Below are positions 26,295-35,656 of a stretch of 64,000 nucleotides of DNA, piece by piece; within the stretch, counting starts at the first letter, position 1, and each line of letters starts with the position of its first letter. Under the pieces are notes generated by a model. The model had not been told where the DNA came from and did not search any database. It worked only from the letters and a program-made list of their open reading frames with translations. The DNA is from UBA1426 sp052034085 (GTDB taxonomy: Bacteria > Bacillota > Clostridia > Peptostreptococcales > Anaerovoracaceae). The DNA is taken from the NCBI GenBank assembly GCA_052034085.1, contig JBPOJA010000015.1, positions 22,603 through 86,602 of the forward strand. The letters run 5' to 3'. The translations under genes and the position numbers were made by a program.

Positions 26295-27659
26295 ATGAAA
26301 ATATGTATGAAAAAATCAAGGAGATTATTAATAGGAAGATTGGGGGCCTTGGTTCTTGCCCTGGCTGTCCTGCTTGCATTTTCTTTTTTAAGTCCTTTGG
26401 AGACTTATGGAACGGTTGATGTCCTGCAGATTCAGGCCACCGGGGCATATCTCCTGAAGCAGGAGTCAGTGCCATCCTATGGCATGGTAGGCGGAGACTG
26501 GGCTGTTATAGGGCTGGCTCGTTCAGGTCTGGATTTGCCTGCCACTTTCAGTATGAAATATTTGGTAAAAGCTGAAAAAGCTCTTAAAGACAGTGGGGGA
26601 GAGTTAAGCAGAAACAAATATTCCGAATATTCCAGAATGATTTTGGGGCTGACGGCAGTTGGGAAAAATCCCAAAGATGTGGGAGGCTATAACCTTATGA
26701 CAAAACTGTCTGACTTAGCATCAATCGAAAAACAAGGGATCAACGGACCTATATACGCTCTATTGGCCTTGGATAGCCTAGGCTACGACAGCCTATTAAG
26801 AGAGGAGCTGATAGGTTCAATAGTAAAAAGGGAATTAGCCGGGGGAGGCTTTAGCCTAAGCGGGGCTGTGGCAGATCCAGATGTAACGGCAGCTGCTTTG
26901 CAGGCCTTGAGCAAATACAAGGCCAGGACCGAAGTTAAGGCGGTCATTGAAAGGGCTTTATCGGCGCTTTCTCTCTTGCAGTTGGATACCGGAGGCTTTG
27001 CCGGCTGGGCAGCCAGTGGTGTTGAAAACGCAGAAAGCATAGCTCAGGTGATTCTGGCTTTAACAGCTTTAGGGATAGACCCCTATGAAGACAGTCGTTT
27101 CATTAAGAAGGATAATAACGGTTACGATATATACTTGTTGGATGCCTTGGCTTCTTTCCGTCTGGCAGATGGCAGCTACAGTCATCTGGAAGGCCAGGGA
27201 GCCGATTTAATGGCCACAGAACAGGCTTTTATGGCCGTAGTGGCTCTTGATCGGTTTTACAAAGGTAAGAACCACATTTTCAGGATGGGAGATATTTCCG
27301 GTTCCAAGTATTACAACAAGGTTTTGCTAAATGGTGAATATTTGAATTTTGATGTGGAGCCCGTTATTACCGGGGGCAGGACCCTGGTGCCCATGAGAGC
27401 CATCTTTGAAGCTTTAGGTGCTACAGTTGATTGGGACGGTAACTTGCGTCAGGTCCGGGGCCATTTAAATGATAAAAATGTGTCCTTATTCATAGGCAAA
27501 ACTACAGCCTATGTAAACGGGATAGCTATCACATTGGACGTGGCCCCGCAAATCAAAAATGGCAGGACTCTGGTTCCCCTGCGCTTTGTTTCAGAAAGTT
27601 TGGGAGCTGATGTGGGCTGGGATAAAAACACCCGGACTGCAATTGTGGATTTGAGGTGA
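26295..27659 (+). CDS. Exported alpha/alpha-barrel (prenyltransferase-like repeat) protein with copper-amine-oxidase-type C-domain
   Basis: A 454-residue exported protein: signal segment in residues 5-35 (LIGRLGALVLALAVLLAFSF), then helical repeats of the squalene-cyclase/prenyltransferase fold (GDWAVIGLARSGLD, GPIYALLALDSLGY, DVTAAALQALSKY, IAQVILALTALGID), the fold that forms the alpha domain of intrinsic factor and transcobalamin. Residues from about 360 onward form a Cu_amine_oxidN1-type domain (GRTLVPMRAIFEALGATVDWD). Downstream of the cobalamin riboswitch, it is probably part of corrinoid capture. I use the ATG at 26295 behind AGAGGAG; an earlier TTG at 26259 overlaps the terminator tail. 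Confidence 0.82.
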   Translation: MKICMKKSRRLLIGRLGALVLALAVLLAFSFLSPLETYGTVDVLQIQATGAYLLKQESVPSYGMVGGDWAVIGLARSGLDLPATFSMKYLVKAEKALKDSGGELSRNKYSEYSRMILGLTAVGKNPKDVGGYNLMTKLSDLASIEKQGINGPIYALLALDSLGYDSLLREELIGSIVKRELAGGGFSLSGAVADPDVTAAALQALSKYKARTEVKAVIERALSALSLLQLDTGGFAGWAASGVENAESIAQVILALTALGIDPYEDSRFIKKDNNGYDIYLLDALASFRLADGSYSHLEGQGADLMATEQAFMAVVALDRFYKGKNHIFRMGDISGSKYYNKVLLNGEYLNFDVEPVITGGRTLVPMRAIFEALGATVDWDGNLRQVRGHLNDKNVSLFIGKTTAYVNGIAITLDVAPQIKNGRTLVPLRFVSESLGADVGWDKNTRTAIVDLR

Positions 27660-27663
27660 GGGT

Positions 27664-28377
27664 TTGAAGAGGTTTGGTTCACTTTCATTAATCCTGGTTT
27701 TGGTCTTGGCTGTGGTCCTGGTAGGGTGTGGGACCACTATCACCGGAAACTCAAATCCCGGGCCTGATGGAAGCCTGGAAGCAGAGGACTTGGAAACGGG
27801 GCAAGACGAAGGTTCGATAGCCCAAGATGAAGCACTGGTGGATGACCAAGGTCAATCGGCAGATAATGGCTCCAAAGCCGAAAATTCAGCAGTAGCGGAG
27901 CCTGGTCAAAATCCTGAAACCAGCCAGGGTGCGGATAAAGAAGCCGGCAATGGTGAAACAGGTGGAGGTGCAAAAAAACTAACCTGCACCTATTCCATAA
28001 ATTGTTCCACAATTTTTGATAACTTGGATAAGATTAATCCTGCAGTCCTGGACCTGCAGCCTAAAGACGGATGGATTTTTTCCCCTTCATCTGAGGAGTT
28101 TCTCGAGGGTGAAAGCGTGTTTGACATTTTGGTCCGCATAACCCGGCGGGAAAAAATCCATATGGAATTCAATTCCAATCCGGCTCTGAACAGTAAATAT
28201 GTGGAAGGCATCAACAATTTGTATGAATTTGATGCAGGCGAACTGTCGGGATGGACCTATAAAGTCAACGGCCTGGGCATGGGCTACGGGAGCAGCAGCA
28301 GTTATCCTAGATTCGGCGACATAATTGAGTGGGTCTATACCTGTGACCAGGGCCGGGACGTAGGCTATGAACCATAA
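27664..28377 (+). CDS. DUF4430 lipoprotein (transcobalamin beta-domain-like)
   Basis: A 237-residue lipoprotein starting with TTG behind AGGTGAGGG. The signal ends in the lipobox LVGC, so it is tethered to the outer face of the membrane. An acidic, Gln/Gly-rich linker to about residue 105 leads to a DUF4430 domain (FLEGESVFDILVRITRR..., then GWTYKVNGLGMGYG and GDIIEWVY), the fold of the C-terminal beta domain of intrinsic factor/transcobalamin. It lacks the alpha/alpha barrel, which is on the preceding gene only five bases upstream. The two may meet around one corrinoid molecule; this is inference. Confidence 0.82.
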   Translation: MKRFGSLSLILVLVLAVVLVGCGTTITGNSNPGPDGSLEAEDLETGQDEGSIAQDEALVDDQGQSADNGSKAENSAVAEPGQNPETSQGADKEAGNGETGGGAKKLTCTYSINCSTIFDNLDKINPAVLDLQPKDGWIFSPSSEEFLEGESVFDILVRITRREKIHMEFNSNPALNSKYVEGINNLYEFDAGELSGWTYKVNGLGMGYGSSSSYPRFGDIIEWVYTCDQGRDVGYEP

Positions 28378-28437
28378 ATCCAGGGGATGACCGGGGAGGC
28401 GCCGGATTATGAACAATAGCTCTGGTTTATGTGCAAT

Positions 28438-28498
28438 TTTTCAGTTAATTCTTGAATTTGGCCGAAATCGATTCGAAAATAATTAAATTAACTGAAAA
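28438..28498 (+). repeat. 13-bp inverted repeat between the DUF4430 genes
   Basis: TTTTCAGTTAATT (28438-28450) is repeated inverted as AATTAACTGAAAA (28486-28498), enclosing 35 bases that contain a smaller dyad (CGAA-N5-TTCG near 28463). There is no T-run, so it is not an ordinary terminator. It could be an operator, an mRNA end-protecting stem or a processing site between the riboswitch-led genes and the large SLH gene. Confidence 0.5.
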
Positions 28499-28517
28499 TC
28501 TGTTCAAATGCTCGAGA

Positions 28518-28547
28518 TTGGATGGAGCAATAAAAAAATTTTATAAT
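28518..28547 (+). promoter_or_regulatory. Probable promoter of the large SLH protein gene
   Basis: TTGGAT (28518-28523), an 18-base spacer and a perfect TATAAT (28542-28547) lie 33 bases before the ATG at 28581. If used, the large protein and the ECF genes could be made without passing the riboswitch terminator. Confidence 0.55.
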
Positions 28548-28580
28548 ACCGCAAAAATGTAGATAAACGGAGGTAAAAAA

Positions 28581-31500
28581 ATGGCAGGGAATTGGTTAAT
28601 ACGAAACGGGCAGAGTAAAATTACAGCATTTATTTTAACATTGGCGTTGGTTTTAGGGAGCTTCGTCCCGGTTTTTATAACAACAGATTTTGTCCATGCC
28701 GATGGGCCAGATGGTTTTGTCAGGGTAAGAATAGAGGCTGGGGGATTGGGGCTGGGAGCTGATGGTTCACCTCTCAGCGGAAAAACCGTATTGCCTGAAA
28801 CAAAAGTTCCACTGAACAGCTTAACGACGGCAACAGCTATTAATGCAGTCAATCAGGCTTTGGGGTTACTGGGGTTACCGGCAGCGGAAGAAGGTTCATT
28901 TGCCGGCTTTTATACCGCTTTTGGCGGCTTTTACAGCGGTGATACAACTTACTGGAACTTCATGCTTAATGATAAAGTAGCTTCCCTGGGGCTTGATGCC
29001 ACTGAAGTGAAGAAAGACGACAGTGTGGTATTGTTTATAAAAGATTTTATCAGTAATACTCCTGAGTATGCATACTTTGTCAAGGGTTCGACCTATTTTT
29101 ATAATGAAGGTTATCTTTATGCCACTGCGGATCTGGTTCTGCAAAAAAATAACCCTGCAGTTTATGATTGGAATCCGTCGTTTGATATGATTTCTCCGGA
29201 AAGCGCCGAACCTTTGGGCAATGTGGATGTCAGCGTTGTAAAAGATGGCGAAATAGTATCTGAAATGAAAACCGATTCGGAAAACGGCACCGTTTCACTA
29301 AGCTTTTTTGACGCAGGAACTTATATGGTAACCGCCGCAAAGTACGAAAACGGAAAAGCATCAATCTGTCCGGCGTATGTGGAAATCGAAGTAACGGATT
29401 CAGATATTTTTGTAAAAACACCGTCTTCAGCCCTGGATACTTCCCTGAGGAAGCTGGATCTGGTGTTCAAAGGGACGGGTGCAGACGACATTTCTACAAG
29501 CGCTTTAGCCTATCTTGGAGGGCTGATTAACGCAGGCAACCTTTACACGGAAGTTGCTCTGAGCGCAGTCGCCAGTGCCGAAACGGGAACGGAAGAGATA
29601 GACGATGAGGTCACAGTGTCCCTGAGCTACAAACCGGAAACATCAGACAGTTTTGTCTCTGGAGGAGAGTTTGATTTTAAGGGAACATCAAAAATAATTC
29701 CTTTGGAAGAAGGAGAGAATATAATAAAGCTTCATGTCAGCAACGGTTTGTTTGATTCTTTTACGCATACTCTTGTGGTTGTGCGCAAAACTTCGACAGA
29801 CAACAGCGATACAGTAATTTCAGATGTTATAAATGCAGTTAAAGCTGTACCGGGGTCGCCTTACCCGGGTCCCGACTGGATTCTGTCAATGGTCGCCGCA
29901 GGTCTGAAAGGCGAGATATCGTCTGAGCTGAAAAATGCTTTTCTCGTTAAGGTGCTTGCTGATGTCAGGAATTTCGCAGGCGGAGCATATGTAAGCCGGG
30001 GAACTCTGGCAAAATATGCCATGGCGCTTAATGCTTTAAACATTGACCCAAGACAAATCCCTGATATCGATGGAAACCCTATCAATCTGATTGAATTTCT
30101 GGCAGTTTCTCCAGTGACATCATTACACCATGCTTACGACATGCCATATATGTTGTTACTATTCAGCATGGATATCTTCGATTCGGAAGATTATGAGCAT
30201 GCAGGGTTTTCTGCAGATGAGTTGATAAATGCGATTTTATGCAAACAAAACGAAAGCGGATTATGGCAGGACTATTTCGGATACGATGGAATAGACGAAA
30301 CAGCTATGGTTATTGCAGCTTTGGCGGAATATTACGATGATAATGATGAGGTAAAAAACGCCGTGGACAAGGCGGTTGCTGCCTTAGCTGAAAGGCAGAC
30401 CCTTGATGGAGGATTTGACAGCGGATGGGGCACAAACTCAAATACAGCATCGACTGTCATAGCAGGGCTTGTTTCGCAGGGCATCAACCCACATCTTGAC
30501 AGCAGGTATATTAAAAACGGCGTCAGTCTGATTGACAATCTCCTCTCATTTAAAACTGGAAACAATACCCTGGGCTATCAGAACAACTCTGTTACAGATG
30601 AACTGGCATGCATTCAGGGGTTTCAGGCTCTGGCTACTTACAGAAATCTGAAAAGCGGCAATGGCAAAACCAGCATCTATGATGTTGATGAAGATATCTT
30701 CGTATATACGAACTGGCCTGATGCCAGATTGTTAACAGGTATTGCCGTAACCAGAGAGCCTGTTAAAAAGATATACTCATATGATTCCGACGGTAGCAGC
30801 ACGATAGTTGATACAGGGGGAATGGAAGTAAGGGCTTACTATAATGGCAAGATGTCAGACTATAAAATCCTGGAAGATGGTGATTACACGGTATCGACTA
30901 TTGACACCGCATCTGCGGGCACAAAACAGGTTACGGTTGCGTATCAGGGCCATACCGCAACATTTAATGTGACCGTGAATGAGCAAAGCGGCGCCGCACC
31001 CCAAGCAAAAACTGTTAAAATCACAGTCAGAAGCAGTGGCAAAGGCATTATTGCATCGGATAATGCTTATCCTGTGGAGCCAGGGAAAACAACCGTGTTA
31101 GATGCGCTTAAAGCGGTTCTGAGCGCAGCAGGCATATCTTACACTATCAGCGGCGGCTATGTTTCAGAAATCGATGGCCTCAGAGAATTCGAACATGGCG
31201 CCAATTCAGGATGGATGTATTTTGTTAACGGAGAAGATCCTGTTATAGCAGCCGGCTTATACAAATTAAGCGGCGGAGAGAAGGTTGAGTGGAAATATAC
31301 ATTGGATTACACTCAGGAATCCGGCTCAGGCAAATGGAATCAGGATGAGGATCAATCCGAGGAATCAGATTTGAATGAAGCCTGGCCCTTCCTCGATGTA
31401 AAAGAGGGCAGCGACAACTGGTACTATGAAGCTGTTAAATACGTTTACGAAAAGGGCATATTTGCCGGCACGGCAGCCGATAAGTTTTCACCTGATGCTC

Positions 31501-31979
31501 CTCTGACAAGAGCCATGCTGGCTGCAGTTCTGGCACGGATGTCGGGGGTGGATCTGACGGCTTATGAAGCGTTTTATGAGAGCGATTCCGGCGGCATCTT
31601 TAACGATGTGCCAGCGAGAAGCTGGTATGGGCCTGCTGTTGCCTGGGCCAAAGAAGTTGGCATTGTCAGTGGTTACGAAAACAAGGATGGCAGTTTTTCC
31701 TTCAGACCCGACGCTAATATAAGCCGTCAGGACATAGCCGTTATGCTTCACAATTATAACGAAAAAGTCGGGAAGAAAAACTACGCGAAAGTTGAGGCAA
31801 TTGAGTTTGCAGACAGCGACAAAATCCCGGGATATGCCAAGGATGCCGTTAGAGTTATGCAGGAAACAGGCATTATCAGTGGTTTCCCGGAAAAAGACGG
31901 GACCTACAGGTATAGGCCCGGGGACATAACCACAAGAGCCCAGGCAGCAAACCTGCTTTATAACATGCTGACCAAATAG
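28581..31979 (+). CDS. SLH-anchored surface protein with transcobalamin-like domains
   Basis: An 1132-residue exported protein. In order: signal peptide to about residue 40; DUF4430 domain 1 (about 47-150, with GDTTYWNFMLND); an Ig-like stretch; an alpha/alpha-barrel part (about 415-680, e.g. GIDETAMVIAALAEYY, GWGTNSNTASTVIAGLVSQG); an Ig-like Big_3-type domain (about 695-790); DUF4430 domain 2 (about 800-905, NSGWMYFVNGEDP); and three SLH repeats (about 925-1132) that bind secondary cell-wall polymer. Barrel plus DUF4430 is the architecture of animal intrinsic factor and transcobalamin. It probably captures corrinoids at the cell surface and hands them to the ECF importer directly downstream. 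Confidence 0.85.
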   Translation: MAGNWLIRNGQSKITAFILTLALVLGSFVPVFITTDFVHADGPDGFVRVRIEAGGLGLGADGSPLSGKTVLPETKVPLNSLTTATAINAVNQALGLLGLPAAEEGSFAGFYTAFGGFYSGDTTYWNFMLNDKVASLGLDATEVKKDDSVVLFIKDFISNTPEYAYFVKGSTYFYNEGYLYATADLVLQKNNPAVYDWNPSFDMISPESAEPLGNVDVSVVKDGEIVSEMKTDSENGTVSLSFFDAGTYMVTAAKYENGKASICPAYVEIEVTDSDIFVKTPSSALDTSLRKLDLVFKGTGADDISTSALAYLGGLINAGNLYTEVALSAVASAETGTEEIDDEVTVSLSYKPETSDSFVSGGEFDFKGTSKIIPLEEGENIIKLHVSNGLFDSFTHTLVVVRKTSTDNSDTVISDVINAVKAVPGSPYPGPDWILSMVAAGLKGEISSELKNAFLVKVLADVRNFAGGAYVSRGTLAKYAMALNALNIDPRQIPDIDGNPINLIEFLAVSPVTSLHHAYDMPYMLLLFSMDIFDSEDYEHAGFSADELINAILCKQNESGLWQDYFGYDGIDETAMVIAALAEYYDDNDEVKNAVDKAVAALAERQTLDGGFDSGWGTNSNTASTVIAGLVSQGINPHLDSRYIKNGVSLIDNLLSFKTGNNTLGYQNNSVTDELACIQGFQALATYRNLKSGNGKTSIYDVDEDIFVYTNWPDARLLTGIAVTREPVKKIYSYDSDGSSTIVDTGGMEVRAYYNGKMSDYKILEDGDYTVSTIDTASAGTKQVTVAYQGHTATFNVTVNEQSGAAPQAKTVKITVRSSGKGIIASDNAYPVEPGKTTVLDALKAVLSAAGISYTISGGYVSEIDGLREFEHGANSGWMYFVNGEDPVIAAGLYKLSGGEKVEWKYTLDYTQESGSGKWNQDEDQSEESDLNEAWPFLDVKEGSDNWYYEAVKYVYEKGIFAGTAADKFSPDAPLTRAMLAAVLARMSGVDLTAYEAFYESDSGGIFNDVPARSWYGPAVAWAKEVGIVSGYENKDGSFSFRPDANISRQDIAVMLHNYNEKVGKKNYAKVEAIEFADSDKIPGYAKDAVRVMQETGIISGFPEKDGTYRYRPGDITTRAQAANLLYNMLTK

Positions 31980-32031
31980 CCCGGGGATTAAAGAGGGCAG
32001 TTCAGTTTAGCTTTGTAGAGAGGTAGGATTA

Positions 32032-32919
32032 TTGAGGGACACGTTTTCAACATACCACCCATTTGTAAATCTGGTGTTTTTCCTGGCCGTCATTGGCTTT
32101 GCCATGGTTTTTCTGCACCCTGTCTTTTTAGGTCTTACCCTGGCAGGATCCCTGGCCTACGGCCTCCTTTTAAATGGCAGAAAGAACATCCGATTCGCCT
32201 TGATAGTCCTCCTCCCTATGATGATTCTGGCCGGGCTTGTAAACCCCCTGTTCAACCACAGGGGGGTTACTATTTTATACTATATAGGGGATAATCCCCT
32301 GACCCTGGAGTCGATTTTATATGGTATTGCCATAGCCATCATGTTCGGCTCAGTCATCCTCTGGTTTTCCTGCGTAAACAAAATAATGACAGCCGATAAA
32401 CTCATGCACATTTTCGGAAGAATGGCTCCGGCTTTATCTCTGATGCTTTCTATGATCCTTCGCTTTGTTCCCAGATTTAAGAGCCAGATTGACAAAATAT
32501 CAAAGGGTCAGAAAGCCATAGGCAGAGATATTTCCGACGGGAGCCTGAAAGACCGTATCAGGCATGGCATTAAAATCCTCTCCATTATGATATCCTGGTC
32601 CCTGGAAAATGCTATTGATACAGCGGACTCCATGAAGTCCCGGGGTTTCGGTCTGGCAGGACGCAGCTCTTTTGCAATTTATCGTTTTGACCAAAGGGAC
32701 CGGCTTGTTCTTGCATGGATCCTGTGTCTGGCAGGCTTGGTAATTGCAGGAGCCTTTGCCGGTGAAAACACAATCCAGTACTTCCCTTTTATTAGCATTA
32801 AGGAAAGAGGCCCTTTCAGCCTGCTGGTTTATACGAGTTATGGCCTGCTTTGCTTCACGCCGGTGATTTTAAATATTTCGGAGGCCTTAAAGTGGCGACA
32901 TTTACAGTCGAAAATCTAA
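32032..32919 (+). CDS. ecfT: ECF transporter transmembrane subunit EcfT
   Basis: A 295-residue membrane protein of the EcfT (CbiQ-like) family with about five helices. The cytoplasmic coupling helices carry the ADSMKSRGFG motif (Ala-Arg-Gly type) that docks onto the EcfA ATPases. It starts with TTG at 32032, with AGAGAGG 8 bases upstream. It follows the SLH protein by 52 bases and overlaps the ATPase gene by 28 bases, so the transporter genes are translated together. Being beside an S-component and two transcobalamin-like proteins points to vitamin B12 uptake. Confidence 0.88.
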   Translation: MRDTFSTYHPFVNLVFFLAVIGFAMVFLHPVFLGLTLAGSLAYGLLLNGRKNIRFALIVLLPMMILAGLVNPLFNHRGVTILYYIGDNPLTLESILYGIAIAIMFGSVILWFSCVNKIMTADKLMHIFGRMAPALSLMLSMILRFVPRFKSQIDKISKGQKAIGRDISDGSLKDRIRHGIKILSIMISWSLENAIDTADSMKSRGFGLAGRSSFAIYRFDQRDRLVLAWILCLAGLVIAGAFAGENTIQYFPFISIKERGPFSLLVYTSYGLLCFTPVILNISEALKWRHLQSKI

Positions 32920-34604
32920 CATTTACATATCCGGGCAGGGTTGTACCCGCCATTGAAGATATAAGCTTTCAGGTGGAATACGGAGAGTTCATTTTGGTGT
33001 TTGGCCAAACCGGCTCCGGCAAAAGCACCCTGCTTAGAAATCTGAAAACAGTCCTGACCCCCCATGGTGAAAAATCCGGCACTGTCCTTTTCTACGGCAG
33101 ACCTCTGGGGAACATTGACGAGGATGAACAGGCCAGAAGGATTGGTTACGTCCTGCAGAATCCTGACAATCAGATTGTGACCGACAAGGTGTGGCATGAG
33201 CTGGCTTTCGGACTTGAGAGTCTGGGTTATGACAACAAGGTAATTCGCCTCAGGGTGGCGGAAATGGCCAACTTCTTCGGCATACAGAGTTGGTTTCTTC
33301 GGGACACGGAAAAGCTTTCCGGCGGCCAGAAGCAAATCCTTAACCTGGCATCTGTCATGGCCATGCAGCCCGATGTTCTGATTCTGGATGAGCCTACAGC
33401 CCAGCTTGACCCCATTGCTGCTTCAGAATTTTTAGCCACCGTAAGGAAGATCAACAGAGAGATTGGTACCACAGTTATCATGACTGAACACCGGCTTGAA
33501 GAAGTTTTTCCCATGGCAGACCGGGTCTTGCTTTTGGATCAAGGAAAATTTCTGACCATGGATGAGCCGGGCAAAGTGGGTAAAATTTTGGCAGAATCAA
33601 AACATCCTATGGGAAAAGCCATGCCTGCCCCCATGCAGGTTTACGAAAGTTGTGTTATGGAAAATATCGGTGCCAGAAGAGAGAAAGCTCCCTTGAGCGT
33701 TAGGGAAGGCAGGACCTGGCTGACCGAAAGTTTTGAGGGAAGGGCTTTGCTTTTCGATAAGGTCGACACGGTTCCGATTTCGACTGTATCTCCGGCTTTG
33801 GATAATCCTCAATCAAGGCTTTTAGCCTTGGCCGCCAAAGACCTTTGGTTCCGCTATTCCAAACATGACAAAGATGTGCTGAAAGATTTTAATATAGAAA
33901 TTGAAAGGGGCCAGCTCCATGCCATCATGGGAGGCAATGGGTCAGGAAAGACCACGGCACTTTCCGTGATAGGAGGCTTAAATAAGGCATATCGGGGTAA
34001 AATCTCCGGCATTGGCTCCGGCAAAGAAGCCGTTTCCGGCCCAGGGGCCGGGCCCGGCAAAATTTCAATGCTGCCCCAGAATCCCCAGGTCCTTTTCGTG
34101 GAGAAAACGATAAAACTGGACCTGCTTGAGGTTTGCTCCCGTGAACACGAGGTCATGGAAATTGCAAAACTGCTGGAAATTGACCACTTGCTGGAAGCCC
34201 ACCCTTATGACCTGTCAGGCGGAGAGCAGCAGAGGGCGGCTCTTGCCAAGGTACTTTTAACAGAGCCGGATATTATTCTTCTTGATGAGCCTACCAAAGG
34301 CTTAGATAACCATTTCAAGGAGAAACTGGCCGGCCTGTTGAAAAAACTGACAGGCCAGGGCAAGACCATCATCATGGTATCCCATGATATAGAGTTTTGC
34401 GGGAAATATGCCGACAAATGTTCCATGCTGTTTGACGGTAGCATAATTACCACCAATACGCCCAACAGCTTTTTTTCTGGCAACAGCTTCTACACCACGG
34501 CGGCCAACAGAATGTCCAGGCACATTTTTAAAAATGCAGTAACTGTGGAAGATGTGGAGGAACTTTGCCGAAAAAACCTGACAGAGCAGAAGAAAGCGGA
34601 TTAA
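32892..34604 (+). CDS. ecfA: Fused ECF ATPase (EcfA1-EcfA2)
   Basis: A 570-residue protein with two ABC ATPase domains in tandem. Domain 1 has Walker A GQTGSGKST, signature LSGGQKQ and Walker B VLILDEPTA. Domain 2 (from about residue 310) has GGNGSGKTT, LSGGEQQR and IILLDEPT. In most ECF systems these are two genes; here they are joined by a linker of about 60 residues. The GTG at 32892 with CGGAGG 7 bases upstream is chosen over an ORF start inside ecfT. It powers the EcfT/S-component importer. Confidence 0.92.
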   Translation: MATFTVENLTFTYPGRVVPAIEDISFQVEYGEFILVFGQTGSGKSTLLRNLKTVLTPHGEKSGTVLFYGRPLGNIDEDEQARRIGYVLQNPDNQIVTDKVWHELAFGLESLGYDNKVIRLRVAEMANFFGIQSWFLRDTEKLSGGQKQILNLASVMAMQPDVLILDEPTAQLDPIAASEFLATVRKINREIGTTVIMTEHRLEEVFPMADRVLLLDQGKFLTMDEPGKVGKILAESKHPMGKAMPAPMQVYESCVMENIGARREKAPLSVREGRTWLTESFEGRALLFDKVDTVPISTVSPALDNPQSRLLALAAKDLWFRYSKHDKDVLKDFNIEIERGQLHAIMGGNGSGKTTALSVIGGLNKAYRGKISGIGSGKEAVSGPGAGPGKISMLPQNPQVLFVEKTIKLDLLEVCSREHEVMEIAKLLEIDHLLEAHPYDLSGGEQQRAALAKVLLTEPDIILLDEPTKGLDNHFKEKLAGLLKKLTGQGKTIIMVSHDIEFCGKYADKCSMLFDGSIITTNTPNSFFSGNSFYTTAANRMSRHIFKNAVTVEDVEELCRKNLTEQKKAD

Positions 34605-34609
34605 TGTAA

Positions 34610-35350
34610 ATGAAGAGGCAAAAACTCATCACAATACTACTTATATTTGTTGTCACGCCCCTGACCATATTGGGAGGGGTTTTCTTCCTCGACGACAGAA
34701 AATATTATTTTATCAGTCTGCTCCTGGTTATCTACAGCCTGATCCCATTTTTCCTCCATTTCGAAGGAAGAAAACCCCAGGCCAGAGAACTGATGGCCAT
34801 TTCAGTTATGGCAGCCCTGGTGGTGGCCGGCCGGGCAGCCTTTTTTATGGTCCCCCAGTTTAAACCGGTTGTTGCCTTAGTAATAGTCAGTGGAATAGCC
34901 CTTGGCAGAGGAAGTGGATTCTTAGTGGGAGCCATGGGAGCCCTGGTATCAAACTTCTTTTTTGGGATGGGGCCTTTCACTCCCTGGCAGATGTTTACCA
35001 CGGGTTTAATCGGCTATCTTTCAGGTGCAATCTTTAAGCAGGCCGGGCCCGACATACCGGATAAGCCCGGCTTTCTCTATATCCATGCCATTCCAATAAA
35101 AAAAGCCTCCCTTTGTATCTTCGGCGGGCTGACCACTTTTTTCATTTACGGATGGATTATGGATCTTAGCTCAGTTTTAGCCTGGGCCGGCGAGTTATCA
35201 TGGAAGCTGGCAGGTGCCACCTATCTGGCCGGCCTTCCCTTCAATCTCATGCATTCTTTTTCCACCATGGTTTTTCTCTATTTTCTGGGTCTTCCCATGA
35301 TAGAAAAATTAGGCCGCATCAAAACAAAATACGGCCTGAATTTGTATTAG
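34610..35350 (+). CDS. ECF transporter substrate-binding (S) component, probably for cobalamin
   Basis: A 246-residue membrane protein with about seven hydrophobic segments. The region RELMAISVMAALVVAGRAAF followed by FKPVVALVIVSGIALGRGSGFLVGAMGALVSNFFFG is the typical core of S-components (helix-1 coupling segment and a small-residue-rich loop). Five bases separate it from the ATPase gene. The S-component determines the substrate; the riboswitch and the transcobalamin-like proteins upstream point to cobalamin or another corrinoid, as for CbrT-type subunits. Substrate identity is inference. Confidence 0.8.
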   Translation: MKRQKLITILLIFVVTPLTILGGVFFLDDRKYYFISLLLVIYSLIPFFLHFEGRKPQARELMAISVMAALVVAGRAAFFMVPQFKPVVALVIVSGIALGRGSGFLVGAMGALVSNFFFGMGPFTPWQMFTTGLIGYLSGAIFKQAGPDIPDKPGFLYIHAIPIKKASLCIFGGLTTFFIYGWIMDLSSVLAWAGELSWKLAGATYLAGLPFNLMHSFSTMVFLYFLGLPMIEKLGRIKTKYGLNLY

Positions 35351-35656
35351 TTTTCATTTTCTGGTCAATTTTTTCAGATGTGCTAAGATGGCCTAAGTTA
35401 ACTGGAGATTTCTGGTCAAGTTCACGACTTACGCGGTACTATTTCAGGGTCACATGGCTCATCAGGCTATTTCAAACTAGCACAACTCCAAAATTTGGCC
35501 ATAAAAAACCGTTTCGCCAAGCCGGCTTTAGCACTTCCTGATAACTTGCCCAAAACCGGCTTTTTCCCCAGAGCTTCGCCATATTATCACCAGAGCTGCA
35601 CCGAAGGTTTCATGCGGTCGGCAGTAGCTGAAACCAGAAGAACCGAGGTATTAAGC
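35351..35656 (+). other. Non-coding stretch between convergent genes
   Basis: About 300 bases with no supported gene. It contains an 11-bp direct repeat TTTCTGGTCAA (35358-35368 and 35409-35419), the palindrome AAGCCGGCTT near 35519 and a later CCGGCTTTTT that could form a long-loop weak terminator for the ECF operon. I see no tRNA or known RNA element. It may be the remnant of a decayed gene or element. Confidence 0.5.

Noticed and set aside
35358..35419. Direct repeat TTTCTGGTCAA as a mobile-element footprint
   Set aside because: Only two 11-bp copies 51 bases apart and no transposase remnant; too little to call an element.
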